This document shows positions 1 through 6,064 of a stretch of 15,758 bases of DNA, one piece after another. Location: positions 1-15,758 of the forward strand of contig CAKRCL010000042.1 in NCBI GenBank assembly GCA_934307335.1. Reading direction: 5' to 3'. This DNA is from an uncultured Dorea sp. Lineage in GTDB: Bacteria; Bacillota; Clostridia; Lachnospirales; Lachnospiraceae. Positions within the stretch are counted from its first letter, which is position 1; every line of letters begins with the position of its first letter. The position numbers and the translations under genes are program-made. Below the pieces are notes generated by a model. That model worked only from the letters and a program-made list of their open reading frames with translations. It ran no database searches and was not told the DNA's origin.

Positions 1-134
1 TTCCCACACTCTTAACCGTTCCCCACTAGGAAACCCTGTTGGGTTGTCGGTCGTGTGTTCCCACACTCTTAACCGTTCCCCACTAGGAAACCCTGTTGGG
101 TTGTCGGTCGTGTGTTCCCACACTCTTAACCGTT
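1..134. repeat. 57-bp perfect tandem repeat, about 2.35 copies, running off the left edge
   Basis: Two identical 57-bp units (1-57 and 58-114) are followed by the first 20 bases of a third (115-134). Each unit carries a small inverted repeat AACCC-TGTT-GGGTT (32-45 and 89-102). Each unit junction makes a second one, GTGTG-TTCC-CACAC (53-66 and 110-123). There are no spacers, so this is not a CRISPR array. The period is a multiple of three, so short reading frames pass through it, but nothing supports coding. The perfect identity implies recent expansion or concerted maintenance. The array lies beyond the terminator of the minus-strand gene at 194. Function is unknown; iteron-like binding sites or a recombination hot spot are possible. 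Confidence 0.93.
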
Positions 135-163
135 TTTTGGACTTTATCCAAAACAAAAAAAAA

Positions 164-182
164 GGCGGTCAAGCCGACCGCC
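164..182 (-). terminator. Rho-independent terminator of the minus-strand sigma-like gene
   Basis: Read on the minus strand, a 7-bp perfect GC-rich stem (GGCGGTC / GACCGCC, 5-nt loop) is followed at once by a run of nine T. It starts 12 bases beyond the stop codon of the gene ending at 194. Almost the same stem recurs at 4820-4838. Confidence 0.9.
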
Positions 183-193
183 CTACAATATTA

Positions 194-1246
194 TTATTTA
201 TATTTTTTTCCTGTTACAATCCTAGCGACTGTTGTTTTGCCAACATTAAAACGGTCTGCAATGAATTTCATAGAGTGACCATTGGCAAATAAAAGCGCTA
301 TTGTCTTTTTGTCTTCGTCTGTCAGCTTCTTTTTTGCTGTTGTTGGTGTTTCCGTCAATGCTTTTACTAAGTAGTTAGGCAATTCAAGTTTTTCAATCGC
401 TTTTTTCTGAATGGTTTTTAAAACGCTCATTACACTCTCTTCTTTCACGCCTAAGTATGTACCGATTGCAACGCAACCATAACCGCCCATTCTTAACTCT
501 AATACTTTCGCCTGTCTTGCGGTCAGTTCCAACGCGTCAACCATGTTTTCGTACTTGTCAACGCTTGCACTGTCTACGGTTTCAAAAGTAACCGCCCCGT
601 TATAGTCCGTTACGTTTCCGGCAAGGTCTGAAAACTTGTTCAAACGTCTGTAAATGGTTGCTTCTTCGTTGCTCTCTTCGTCTGTTGCAAGTTCTTCCAA
701 GTACAGATAGCCATTTGACGGGTCAATATTTAAAGAACGGCTATTTGCTACTTCTCTTCTAACTGCCTTGTAAACTTCTCTAATTGGTGAAGTTTCCACC
801 GTTTCCCACCCGTTTACAGAATCCGCCGACTTAATCCAAACTTTCTTTTTTAATCGTCTGACTTCGTATGTATTTTCAAGAAAGTTTTCTCTTGTGCGGT
901 CTGCTTTTTCGCTCTCGTCCAATAATGCAACCATTGCAACGTGCACAAGGTCTAAACCGTCTCCCAGTGTCTGTTGTGACAGTTTGTTGTAAGCATATCT
1001 GTAATCACTGTCTTTCGTTTTGGTCTGTCTGTCTCCGTCTTCGTTGTACACTGTTGTGAACGCTTGTGTGCAACTATAGTCAATGTTTGCTAATGTGTTC
1101 TTGTCTCTGTAGATACTTCTTTTCACTTCGTCAAGTTGAGTATTGCAACCGCTGTTGCTAACTTGTCCGTCCTTGCGTCCTTTTCGTTGTGGGTCAAGAC
1201 ACTTTTTAATAACAGAGTATGCAACCGCTGTTGCTAGTTCGTCCAA
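194..1246 (-). CDS. Mobile-element sigma-70-like protein with two C-terminal helix-turn-helix motifs (5' end disrupted)
   Basis: The 350-residue frame ends in two DNA-binding segments. Residues about 233-285 look like sigma-70 region 4 (LTARQAKVLELR, then a helix-turn-helix and KTIQKKAIEKL). Residues about 305-350 look like a resolvase/Hin-type helix-turn-helix (MKFIADRFNVGKTTVARIV). The N-terminal two thirds is hydrophilic and matches no domain I can name. I recall this general type from Clostridia phages and plasmids, where it is labelled a sigma factor; that is recollection, not a search. Position 1246 is only a TTG. The frame stays open upstream and reads like genuine protein (for example LLRQYEKEYNNDK) to about 1316-1324, with no ATG. 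Beyond that it runs antisense through the end of a plus-strand phage gene. The native start therefore appears lost or replaced, and expression is doubtful. A clean terminator follows the gene. Confidence 0.7.
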   Translation of the reverse strand: MDELATAVAYSVIKKCLDPQRKGRKDGQVSNSGCNTQLDEVKRSIYRDKNTLANIDYSCTQAFTTVYNEDGDRQTKTKDSDYRYAYNKLSQQTLGDGLDLVHVAMVALLDESEKADRTRENFLENTYEVRRLKKKVWIKSADSVNGWETVETSPIREVYKAVRREVANSRSLNIDPSNGYLYLEELATDEESNEEATIYRRLNKFSDLAGNVTDYNGAVTFETVDSASVDKYENMVDALELTARQAKVLELRMGGYGCVAIGTYLGVKEESVMSVLKTIQKKAIEKLELPNYLVKALTETPTTAKKKLTDEDKKTIALLFANGHSMKFIADRFNVGKTTVARIVTGKKYK

Positions 1247-1324
1247 TACATTAGAAAATGCGACGCTCGTCTTGTCGTTGTTGTATTCCTTTTCGTACTG
1301 TCTTAAAAGGTCTGTAACTGATAG

Positions 1325-1424
1325 TAATGCTCCGACTGATGAAGGAGGAAGACCGCAGTCAGACGAAACTGATCTGACAGATAGTGGAGAACAGTCAGCT
1401 GAGCAAAGCTCAGACTGGGGATAG
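1325..1424 (+). pseudogene. C-terminal remnant of a phage portal-like protein
   Basis: The last 33 or so codons of a plus-strand frame read as an acidic, Gly/Ser/Asp/Glu-rich tail (APTDEGGRPQSDETDLTDSG) ending at TAG 1422-1424. Such tails, with a GGRP-type motif, are what I recall at the C terminus of portal proteins in Clostridia siphophages. The order agrees: a small ORF and then a head protease start follow directly, as in head-gene modules. Further upstream in this frame the sequence is antisense to the sigma-like gene and does not look coding, so the body of the gene is missing. The left limit is approximate. The portal identification is moderate; that it is a gene fragment is better supported. 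Confidence 0.5.
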
Positions 1425-1437
1425 GCGGTGATAGTCT

Positions 1438-1614
1438 ATGAAAAAATTCATATACGCTTTCGCAGAGTCGGATAGAGATACTCTCCTATCTCAAGGATAC
1501 ACACTACTGAAAGCAGATAATATCAAAAAGATATACGTATTTAAAAATAAAGACAACCTATGTTTCTCTGCTACAGATGGAACATTTATATTGTCTGATA
1601 CTTTAACATTTTAA
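1438..1614 (+). CDS. Small phage protein of 58 residues, function unknown
   Basis: The ATG at 1438 is preceded by an SD-like AGGCGGTGA (1423-1431) that overlaps the stop of the portal remnant, so the two were translationally coupled. The protein starts MKKFIYAFAESDRDTLLSQG and ends ILSDTLTF. It has no membrane segment or recognisable catalytic motif; the aromatic/Lys pattern suggests a small folded alpha/beta protein. It lies between the portal remnant and the protease start, a place where many phages carry a tiny head-module ORF. A terminator overlaps its stop codon. The gene itself appears intact. I cannot assign a function. Confidence 0.7.
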   Translation: MKKFIYAFAESDRDTLLSQGYTLLKADNIKKIYVFKNKDNLCFSATDGTFILSDTLTF

Positions 1615-1648
1615 CCCGTATGAAATTTACTCATACGGGTTTTGTATT
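1613..1648 (+). terminator. Rho-independent terminator after the 58-aa ORF
   Basis: A perfect 11-bp stem (AACCCGTATGA, 1613-1623, with TCATACGGGTT, 1631-1641) and a 7-nt loop are followed by a short T-rich tract. It overlaps the stop codon of the small ORF and precedes the SD (GGAGG) of the next gene, so it would separate or attenuate transcription inside the head module. Confidence 0.8.
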
Positions 1649-1661
1649 ACGGAGGTTATAG

Positions 1662-3020
1662 ATGAAAACAGAGATTTTAAATCTTACATATGCATCATCT
1701 TTAACCGATTTATGCGAGATTAACTCTTCTTTTGATTCCGGTATCTTACGTATTGCATACACAGGAGATAACAGAAATGGTAAGGAGAAAATCCAGGAAT
1801 CTGAAACAGCTCTTGTAAAATTCCAGAACTCAATTCGTGAGACAAAGTGGGATAGATTCGATTATCTGCAGGAGCAAATCAGTAATATCACTGACGAGGC
1901 GGACTTCCTGATCGACCTAATGGAGAACTCTAACTTATTTACCGATAACGGACAGTTTACTGATACAGGAATGGCAACGTTAGGTCTTCACGGTCAGAAC
2001 TACAATGTGTACATGGCTCAGGCTGATAAGTACGCAGAGGAATTGAAGAAGTTAAATGCTGAAATTGCAGAAGACCCGAACAACACGAAACTTCTGGAGC
2101 ACCGTCAAGATTTACTTGAGGCTCAGCGTGATTCTATCCTTGCCGCAGAGGATGAGAAACAGGCTATTAAAGACCTTGTTGCTGATGGTATCGAGAAAGA
2201 GCTTGATGCATTACAGGATTTGATTGATAAATACACAGATGCTATGGATACAGCCAAAGATCTGTATGACTATCAGAAAAAGGTTGAGGAACAGACATCC
2301 GAAATCTCTAAGCTTCAGAAACAGTTAGCTGCTTATTCCGGCGACAACTCGGAGGAGACTAAAGCGACCATACAGAAAATTCAGGTTGACTTAGCCGATG
2401 CTATGGACGACCTTGAAGAGACGCAGTATGAACACTATATCAGTGAACAGAAAAAGCTTCTCGACAACCTGTATGATGAGTATGAAGCTATCCTAAATGA
2501 ACGCCTGGATAACATCGATGCTTTAATGGCTGATATGATTAACACTATCAATCAGAATTCAGCCAATATCAGTACCACACTGCAAACGCAGAGCGATAAA
2601 GTTGGTTACGATTTAACCACTGCCATGAAGTCTATTTGGACAAATGAAGGTGGTGCAGGCTCCATTATTACAAAATATGGAGAATCTTTCTTAACACAGA
2701 TGACATCAGTAAATGATGTTATCACAAAAATAGCATACAAAATTGGTGCTATGGTAAAAGAAAGTGATAAGAAAGCTGATTCAACTATATCTTCTGCTAC
2801 TCCATCAACGAAGACGGATACGTCCGCAAAACCACCTACACAGGCAAATACTCCTGCTAAGCAGCCAGCCAAAGAACGCACTCTATCGACAGGATTACGC
2901 CGCATTGTGTTGTTGGACAGCTCTCTGCCGAATCTATCGGTGGATGCTTTACAAGTTCTTCAATACAGGCAAGCTGCAACTATGGTATTGGGAAAGACGG
3001 TCGTGTCGTACTTTGCGTAG
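1662..3020 (+). CDS. Chimeric phage ORF: head-protease N terminus fused in frame to tail tape-measure C terminus
   Basis: The 452 codons have three unlike parts. Residues 1-40 (MKTEILNLTYASSLTDLCEI to AYTGDNRNG) resemble the start of a Clostridia-phage head maturation protease or scaffold protein, behind a good GGAGG SD. Residues about 41-365 are a long acidic coiled coil with GMATLGLHGQNYNVYM, YDYQKKVEEQTSEISKLQKQ and DNIDALMADMINTINQNS, typical of the C-terminal region of a siphophage tape-measure protein. Residues about 366-403 are a Thr/Pro/Lys linker. From about residue 404 the frame runs out of phase over an amidase gene, giving some 49 meaningless residues. Tape-measure proteins are usually many hundreds to more than a thousand residues, so most of this one is missing. 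The ORF could be translated, but a functional product is unlikely. Family calls are from recognition of sequence style. Confidence 0.7.
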   Translation: MKTEILNLTYASSLTDLCEINSSFDSGILRIAYTGDNRNGKEKIQESETALVKFQNSIRETKWDRFDYLQEQISNITDEADFLIDLMENSNLFTDNGQFTDTGMATLGLHGQNYNVYMAQADKYAEELKKLNAEIAEDPNNTKLLEHRQDLLEAQRDSILAAEDEKQAIKDLVADGIEKELDALQDLIDKYTDAMDTAKDLYDYQKKVEEQTSEISKLQKQLAAYSGDNSEETKATIQKIQVDLADAMDDLEETQYEHYISEQKKLLDNLYDEYEAILNERLDNIDALMADMINTINQNSANISTTLQTQSDKVGYDLTTAMKSIWTNEGGAGSIITKYGESFLTQMTSVNDVITKIAYKIGAMVKESDKKADSTISSATPSTKTDTSAKPPTQANTPAKQPAKERTLSTGLRRIVLLDSSLPNLSVDALQVLQYRQAATMVLGKTVVSYFA

Positions 3021-3097
3021 ATGAAGCCAATAGAAGTTGGTGTTCTTCTAGCAACGCAAATGACCAGAGAGCAATTACCATTGAGTGCGCAAGTGGT
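2876..3097 (+). pseudogene. Start-less 5' part of the phage amidase domain
   Basis: The frame of the next ORF stays open back to a TAA at 2858-2860. From about 2876 it reads as the front of an N-acetylmuramoyl-L-alanine amidase: HSIDRITPHCVVGQLSAESI, then ASCNYGIGKDGRVVL, RSWCSSSNANDQ and AITIECAS. It supplies the first zinc-ligand His (in PHCVV) and the Glu of AITIE. No ATG, GTG or TTG lies in frame between the TAA and 3098. The first 20 or so residues expected in this family are replaced by tape-measure linker sequence in a different frame. The catalytic domain is therefore intact in sequence but cut off from a start codon. Confidence 0.75.
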
Positions 3098-3856
3098 ATG
3101 AACGAACCTTACGAAATGAATAATGCTGTTTATGAAAAACTGATTAAGCTTTGTGCTGATATCTGTAAGAGAAATGGCAAGAACAAACTCGTTTGGAAAG
3201 GAAGTAAAACAGCAGCTCTTGAGTATACACCTAAGAGCAATGAGATGGTATTAACTGCTCATAGATTCTTTGCGAATAAGAGCTGTCCTGGCGACTGGCT
3301 GTATTCAAGATACGGAGATTTGGCTAATAGAGTCAATGCATTGCTTGGAACAAATTCTTCCGCAGATACGAATACTGGTGGTAATACAACTCCGCCTAAG
3401 ACAAATTCATCTTTCCCTGCGACTCCATTCACGGTAAATGTTATCGTATCTGATCTCCATATCAGAAAGACACCTAACGGAACTATCGTAGGTCAGACAG
3501 GAAAAGGCACATTCACTATCACATCCGTAAGTAACGGATGGGGCAAGCTGAAATCTGGTGCTGGATGGATTTATCTTGAGAACGCTTCATATTGTACGAT
3601 TGGTTCTACTGCTTCTGGCTCCTCCTCAAAGCCAGCTGCAAGTAAATCAAATGTACCGTATCGGGTTCGTATTGATGCTACAGACCTTAGAATTCGTTCC
3701 GGTGCAGGTACGAACTATCCTAAGACTGGAGCCTATACAGGCAAAGGCGTATTCACAATTATTGAAGAAAAAGCAGGAACCGGTTCTACTAAGGGCTGGG
3801 GTAAATTGAAATCCGGAGCCGGATGGGTTTCTCTTGATTACTGCGTAAAACTGTAA
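3098..3856 (+). CDS. Phage endolysin remnant: amidase C-terminal half plus two bacterial SH3 domains
   Basis: The product would cleave the MurNAc-L-Ala bond of peptidoglycan at host lysis. From the first in-frame ATG the 252 residues hold the second half of a zinc amidase (Amidase_2 type), with ligands His55 and Cys63 in TAHRFFANKSCPGDW. A Thr/Asn-rich linker follows (about 88-107), then two SH3b wall-binding domains (about 108-168 and 183-252), each with a GWGKLKSGAGW core. ATG 3098 has no SD and falls inside the conserved catalytic domain, so it is not the native start; the domain continues upstream to about 2876. The position before a small membrane protein gene fits a lysis cassette. As it stands the ORF lacks the first zinc ligand, so activity is not expected even if it is translated. 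Confidence 0.8.
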   Translation: MNEPYEMNNAVYEKLIKLCADICKRNGKNKLVWKGSKTAALEYTPKSNEMVLTAHRFFANKSCPGDWLYSRYGDLANRVNALLGTNSSADTNTGGNTTPPKTNSSFPATPFTVNVIVSDLHIRKTPNGTIVGQTGKGTFTITSVSNGWGKLKSGAGWIYLENASYCTIGSTASGSSSKPAASKSNVPYRVRIDATDLRIRSGAGTNYPKTGAYTGKGVFTIIEEKAGTGSTKGWGKLKSGAGWVSLDYCVKL

Positions 3857-3865
3857 CCTATGTTT

Positions 3866-3890
3866 GGGCGGACAACCGCCCTTACATATT
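3866..3890 (+). terminator. Weak hairpin between lysin and membrane-protein genes
   Basis: A 6-bp GC stem (GGGCGG, 3866-3871, with CCGCCC, 3876-3881) has a 4-nt loop. The tract after it is TTACATATTT, too broken for a strong terminator. It may attenuate transcription or process the lysis-region mRNA. Confidence 0.45.
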
Positions 3891-3917
3891 TCCGGCATGT
3901 AACTTTTGGAGGGAAAT

Positions 3918-4433
3918 ATGGAAAAATTACTTACAAACTATTCTCCCACAGATATTATCATGTACACAGTTATCCTGTGTCTTGCTGTTAAGGGGGTAGT
4001 GTCTTTTATCGACTGGGCTTGTGATCGTGTCCGCAAATACTATGATAAAGACCATGATGAACGAGAAGAGATTGACACGATTAAAGAGGATGTAGATGAG
4101 CTGAAAGAAGCTAAAGAAGATACGAATAATTCTGTAGACAAAATCAATGACAGTATTGCTATGCTGATTGAGTCTGACAAGGAAAGTATCAAGGCTTATG
4201 TAACAGAACGTCATCATTTCTTCGTATATGAGCAGGGGTGGATTGATGACTACTCTATGGAATGCTTAGAGCGTAGATTCTTAATATATCAGCATGAGCA
4301 TGGCAACTCATTCGTAGAAGGTTTTATGGATGAAATACGTGCGTTGCCTAAACAGCCACCGGAACAGTATAAACACAAATTTGATGGTACTGCTACATAC
4401 GTGAAAAATGCAAAAGCAAAGACAAAGCATTAA
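3918..4433 (+). CDS. Phage single-pass membrane protein with coiled coil, possible holin or lysis accessory
   Basis: Start ATG 3918 has GGAGGG at 3908-3913; a TTG at 3906 in the same frame overlaps this SD and is rejected. The 171-residue product has one hydrophobic segment near the N terminus (about 13-33, IIMYTVILCLAVKGVVSF), then a charged coiled coil (about 38-90). A C-terminal domain follows (about 95-150, with ERHHFFVYEQGWIDDYSMEC), then a basic tail. Its place straight after the lysin is where holins usually sit. However, one transmembrane segment with a large cytoplasmic-type domain is not a typical holin, so a lysis regulator or another membrane-anchored late protein is equally possible. 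The gene is intact and shares a transcript with the 94-aa ORF 17 bases downstream. Confidence 0.75.
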   Translation: MEKLLTNYSPTDIIMYTVILCLAVKGVVSFIDWACDRVRKYYDKDHDEREEIDTIKEDVDELKEAKEDTNNSVDKINDSIAMLIESDKESIKAYVTERHHFFVYEQGWIDDYSMECLERRFLIYQHEHGNSFVEGFMDEIRALPKQPPEQYKHKFDGTATYVKNAKAKTKH

Positions 4434-4450
4434 ACAGGAGGTGCTTGAGA

Positions 4451-4735
4451 ATGTATAGAATTATGATTGCTCAGGCTAAGCGAGATAATTACGAAACGCT
4501 ATATAAGTATTTGACAACAAATATTGATGGCGAGGTAATTCCGCTTGAACTCGGTTCCAAAGAGGCTTTGGATAAAAGAGTTGAAAAGATGCTCAATGAA
4601 GAAGGGTATGCTAAGAGCGACTTCATTATCGTAAGAGTCGTTGACTATACGATTGATGCTACTGCATACACAAACACAGACGTCAACGCGGATACTTCTA
4701 ATATCGATGTGACACTGTTGAGAGCAGAAAAATAA
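4451..4735 (+). CDS. Small phage protein of 94 residues, last gene of the element
   Basis: ATG 4451 sits 7 bases after a strong AGGAGGTG SD (4436-4443); the upstream in-frame TTG at 4445 is too close to the SD. The protein begins MYRIMIAQAKRDNYETLYKY and is a small mixed alpha/beta protein. A Lys/Glu-rich middle (KEALDKRVEKML) is followed by a strand-like segment (SDFIIVRVVDY) and a Thr/Asp/Asn-rich end. There is no signal peptide, membrane segment or known motif. It follows the membrane-protein gene closely and is followed by a strong terminator, so it closes the late operon. Function unknown. Confidence 0.75.
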   Translation: MYRIMIAQAKRDNYETLYKYLTTNIDGEVIPLELGSKEALDKRVEKMLNEEGYAKSDFIIVRVVDYTIDATAYTNTDVNADTSNIDVTLLRAEK

Positions 4736-4768
4736 TATGTAAGAAAATGTGAGTGTGTATATAAATAT

Positions 4769-4806
4769 AGGCAGATTGGTAAATCAAAACCAGTCTGCCT
4801 TCTTTT
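4769..4806 (+). terminator. Strong Rho-independent terminator ending the phage late operon
   Basis: A 12-bp stem with one G-T pair (AGGCAGATTGGT, 4769-4780, with ACCAGTCTGCCT, 4789-4800) and an 8-nt loop are followed by TCTTTTTATT. It lies 33 bases after the stop of the 94-aa gene. Confidence 0.9.
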
Positions 4807-4819
4807 TATTTAAAAGAAA

Positions 4820-4838
4820 GGCGGTCAATACGACCGCC
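4820..4838 (-). terminator. Minus-strand hairpin nearly identical to the one at 164-182
   Basis: GGCGGTC (4820-4826) pairs with GACCGCC (4832-4838); on the minus strand a T-rich tract (TTTCTTTT) follows. The 22-bp block 4817-4838 differs from 161-182 at two loop bases only. It would stop transcription arriving from tsf, since no better terminator is seen between here and 5081. Confidence 0.65.
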
Positions 4839-5080
4839 AATAACGCATATGTGTAAATTGACGCTGTAACCTGTCATTTTGCGTAAACTTCGCTGAAGAT
4901 ACTTGGAAATTATCTTACGCAATTTCGTACTCAACTTTGACGCAAAACGATATGATATTACGCGATAAAGTATGATACTTTATGATAGTTACTCAATTAC
5001 ATATACTAGATACAAACCGCTTGCAAGTCGTTGAGATTCAAGTAATTATGCGGTTTATACGATTTACTTTGCTGAGGTAC
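4839..5080. other. Non-coding element/chromosome boundary with nested inverted repeats, candidate attachment region
   Basis: No convincing gene lies here. Visible structure: TTGCGTAA (4879-4886) facing TTACGCAA (4915-4922), with AAGATA/TATCTT (4896-4901, 4911-4916) inside; an 8-bp perfect inverted repeat ATAAAGTA-TGA-TACTTTAT (4965-4983); three copies of TATGATA (4951, 4971, 4981); and AAACCGC (5014-5020) facing GCGGTTT (5050-5056). Such dense short repeats are common in integrase-binding attachment sites. Phage genes end to the left and tsf ends to the right, so a boundary must lie in or near this interval. The exact core cannot be fixed without the other element end. Confidence 0.4.
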
Positions 5081-6016
5081 TTACATTCCCATCTGAGCTG
5101 CAACCTCAGCTGCAAAGTCCTCATTCTTTTTCTCAAGACCTTCTCCAGTCTCAAAACGAACGAATCTCTTAAGCTCTACAGATGTTCCAACTTCTTTAGA
5201 TACCATCTCAAGATACTTAGCAACTGTCTCTTTATTCTCAGCTTTTACATACTCCTGCTCTAACAGGCAGATCTCTTTGAGCTCTTTTGCAAGACGTCCA
5301 GTAATCATCTTCTCGATGATGTTCTCTGGCTTGTTAGCGTTCTTAGGATCATTCTTAGCCTGAGCGATAAGAATCTCTTTCTCATGCTCTTTGTACTCTT
5401 CCGGTACGTCATCTGTTGATACATACTGTGGATTCAGAGCTGCTACCTGCATAGCAATATTCTTAAGAGCCTCTTTTACTCTCTCATCGTTGCTCTCTGT
5501 CTTAGCTTCAACTAATACACCGATTTTTCCAGCTGCGTGGATGTAAGATACAACGATTCCATCTTCAGAAACGATTTTCTCGAATCTTCTAATGTTCATG
5601 TTCTCACCAATCTTAGCGATCATAGCTGCAAGTTTCTCATCTACTGTGATAGATGTATCAAGTGCCCATTTTTCAGCCTTGAATGCATCAATATCAGCTG
5701 CATCTGTATCAGCTGCCTGCTCAGCAACTTCTTTAACAAATGTCTTGAATACATCATTCTTTGCTACGAAGTCTGTCTCAGCATTAACTTCTACGATTGC
5801 TGCAACCTTGTCACCATCTTTGATAGTTGTTGCTACAAGTCCCTCAGCGGCAATTCTTCCTGCTTTCTTCTCAGCAGTAGCAAGTCCCTTCTCGCGAAGG
5901 AATTCAATAGCTTTATCGAAATCACCATCTGTTGCAGAAAGTGCCTTTTTGCAGTCCATCATTCCTGCTCCGGTCATCTCTCTTAATTCTTTTACCATAC
6001 TAGCTGTAACTGCCAT
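5081..6016 (-). CDS. tsf: Translation elongation factor Ts
   Basis: EF-Ts is the cytoplasmic guanine-nucleotide exchange factor that recharges EF-Tu. The 311-residue length is usual for the family. The N-terminal UBA-like domain (about 1-50) has the classic VKELREMTGAGMMDCKKAL. The hallmark TDFVAKN follows at about residue 80, where EF-Ts contacts the EF-Tu GTPase domain. The core and coiled-coil parts then run to the end at QMGM. Start ATG 6016 is 7 bases after GGAGGA; an in-frame TTG at 6031 overlaps the SD and is rejected. It lies 48 bases downstream of rpsB on the same strand, the near-universal rpsB-tsf operon. In many Firmicutes pyrH comes next; here the mobile-element boundary begins instead, with no clear native terminator. 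The identification is secure. Confidence 0.98.
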   Translation of the reverse strand: MAVTASMVKELREMTGAGMMDCKKALSATDGDFDKAIEFLREKGLATAEKKAGRIAAEGLVATTIKDGDKVAAIVEVNAETDFVAKNDVFKTFVKEVAEQAADTDAADIDAFKAEKWALDTSITVDEKLAAMIAKIGENMNIRRFEKIVSEDGIVVSYIHAAGKIGVLVEAKTESNDERVKEALKNIAMQVAALNPQYVSTDDVPEEYKEHEKEILIAQAKNDPKNANKPENIIEKMITGRLAKELKEICLLEQEYVKAENKETVAKYLEMVSKEVGTSVELKRFVRFETGEGLEKKNEDFAAEVAAQMGM

Positions 6017-6064
6017 CTTCTTATCCTCCAATAAATTGATAAATAAATCAATATGTTCTGGTTC

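Noticed and set aside
1..134. CRISPR array
   Set aside because: The repeated units are directly adjacent and wholly identical, with no unique spacers between shorter repeats.
44..292. Plus-strand ORF over the tandem repeats
   Set aside because: Its first third is repeat-encoded and the rest is antisense to the terminator and end of the sigma-like gene; it has no SD.
1143..1424. Full 93-residue plus-strand ORF as a gene
   Set aside because: The first 60 codons are antisense to the sigma-like gene; only the end looks like a real protein, so it is treated as a portal remnant.
2860..2885. Programmed -1 frameshift from tape measure to amidase
   Set aside because: No slippery heptamer of the X XXY YYZ type is present, and these two genes are not normally made as a frameshift fusion.
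4900..4990. C terminus of an integrase on the minus strand
   Set aside because: A short open stretch ends in KVEYEIA before a stop, but a stop lies about 26 codons upstream and no integrase motif is present.
5014..5056. Terminator of tsf
   Set aside because: The AAACCGC/GCGGTTT pair has a 29-nt loop and no T-run after it in the tsf direction.
6017..6031. Longer EF-Ts from TTG 6031
   Set aside because: The TTG overlaps the GGAGGA SD that serves ATG 6016, and conserved EF-Ts proteins begin at the latter. The same reasoning removes TTG 6841 for rpsB.
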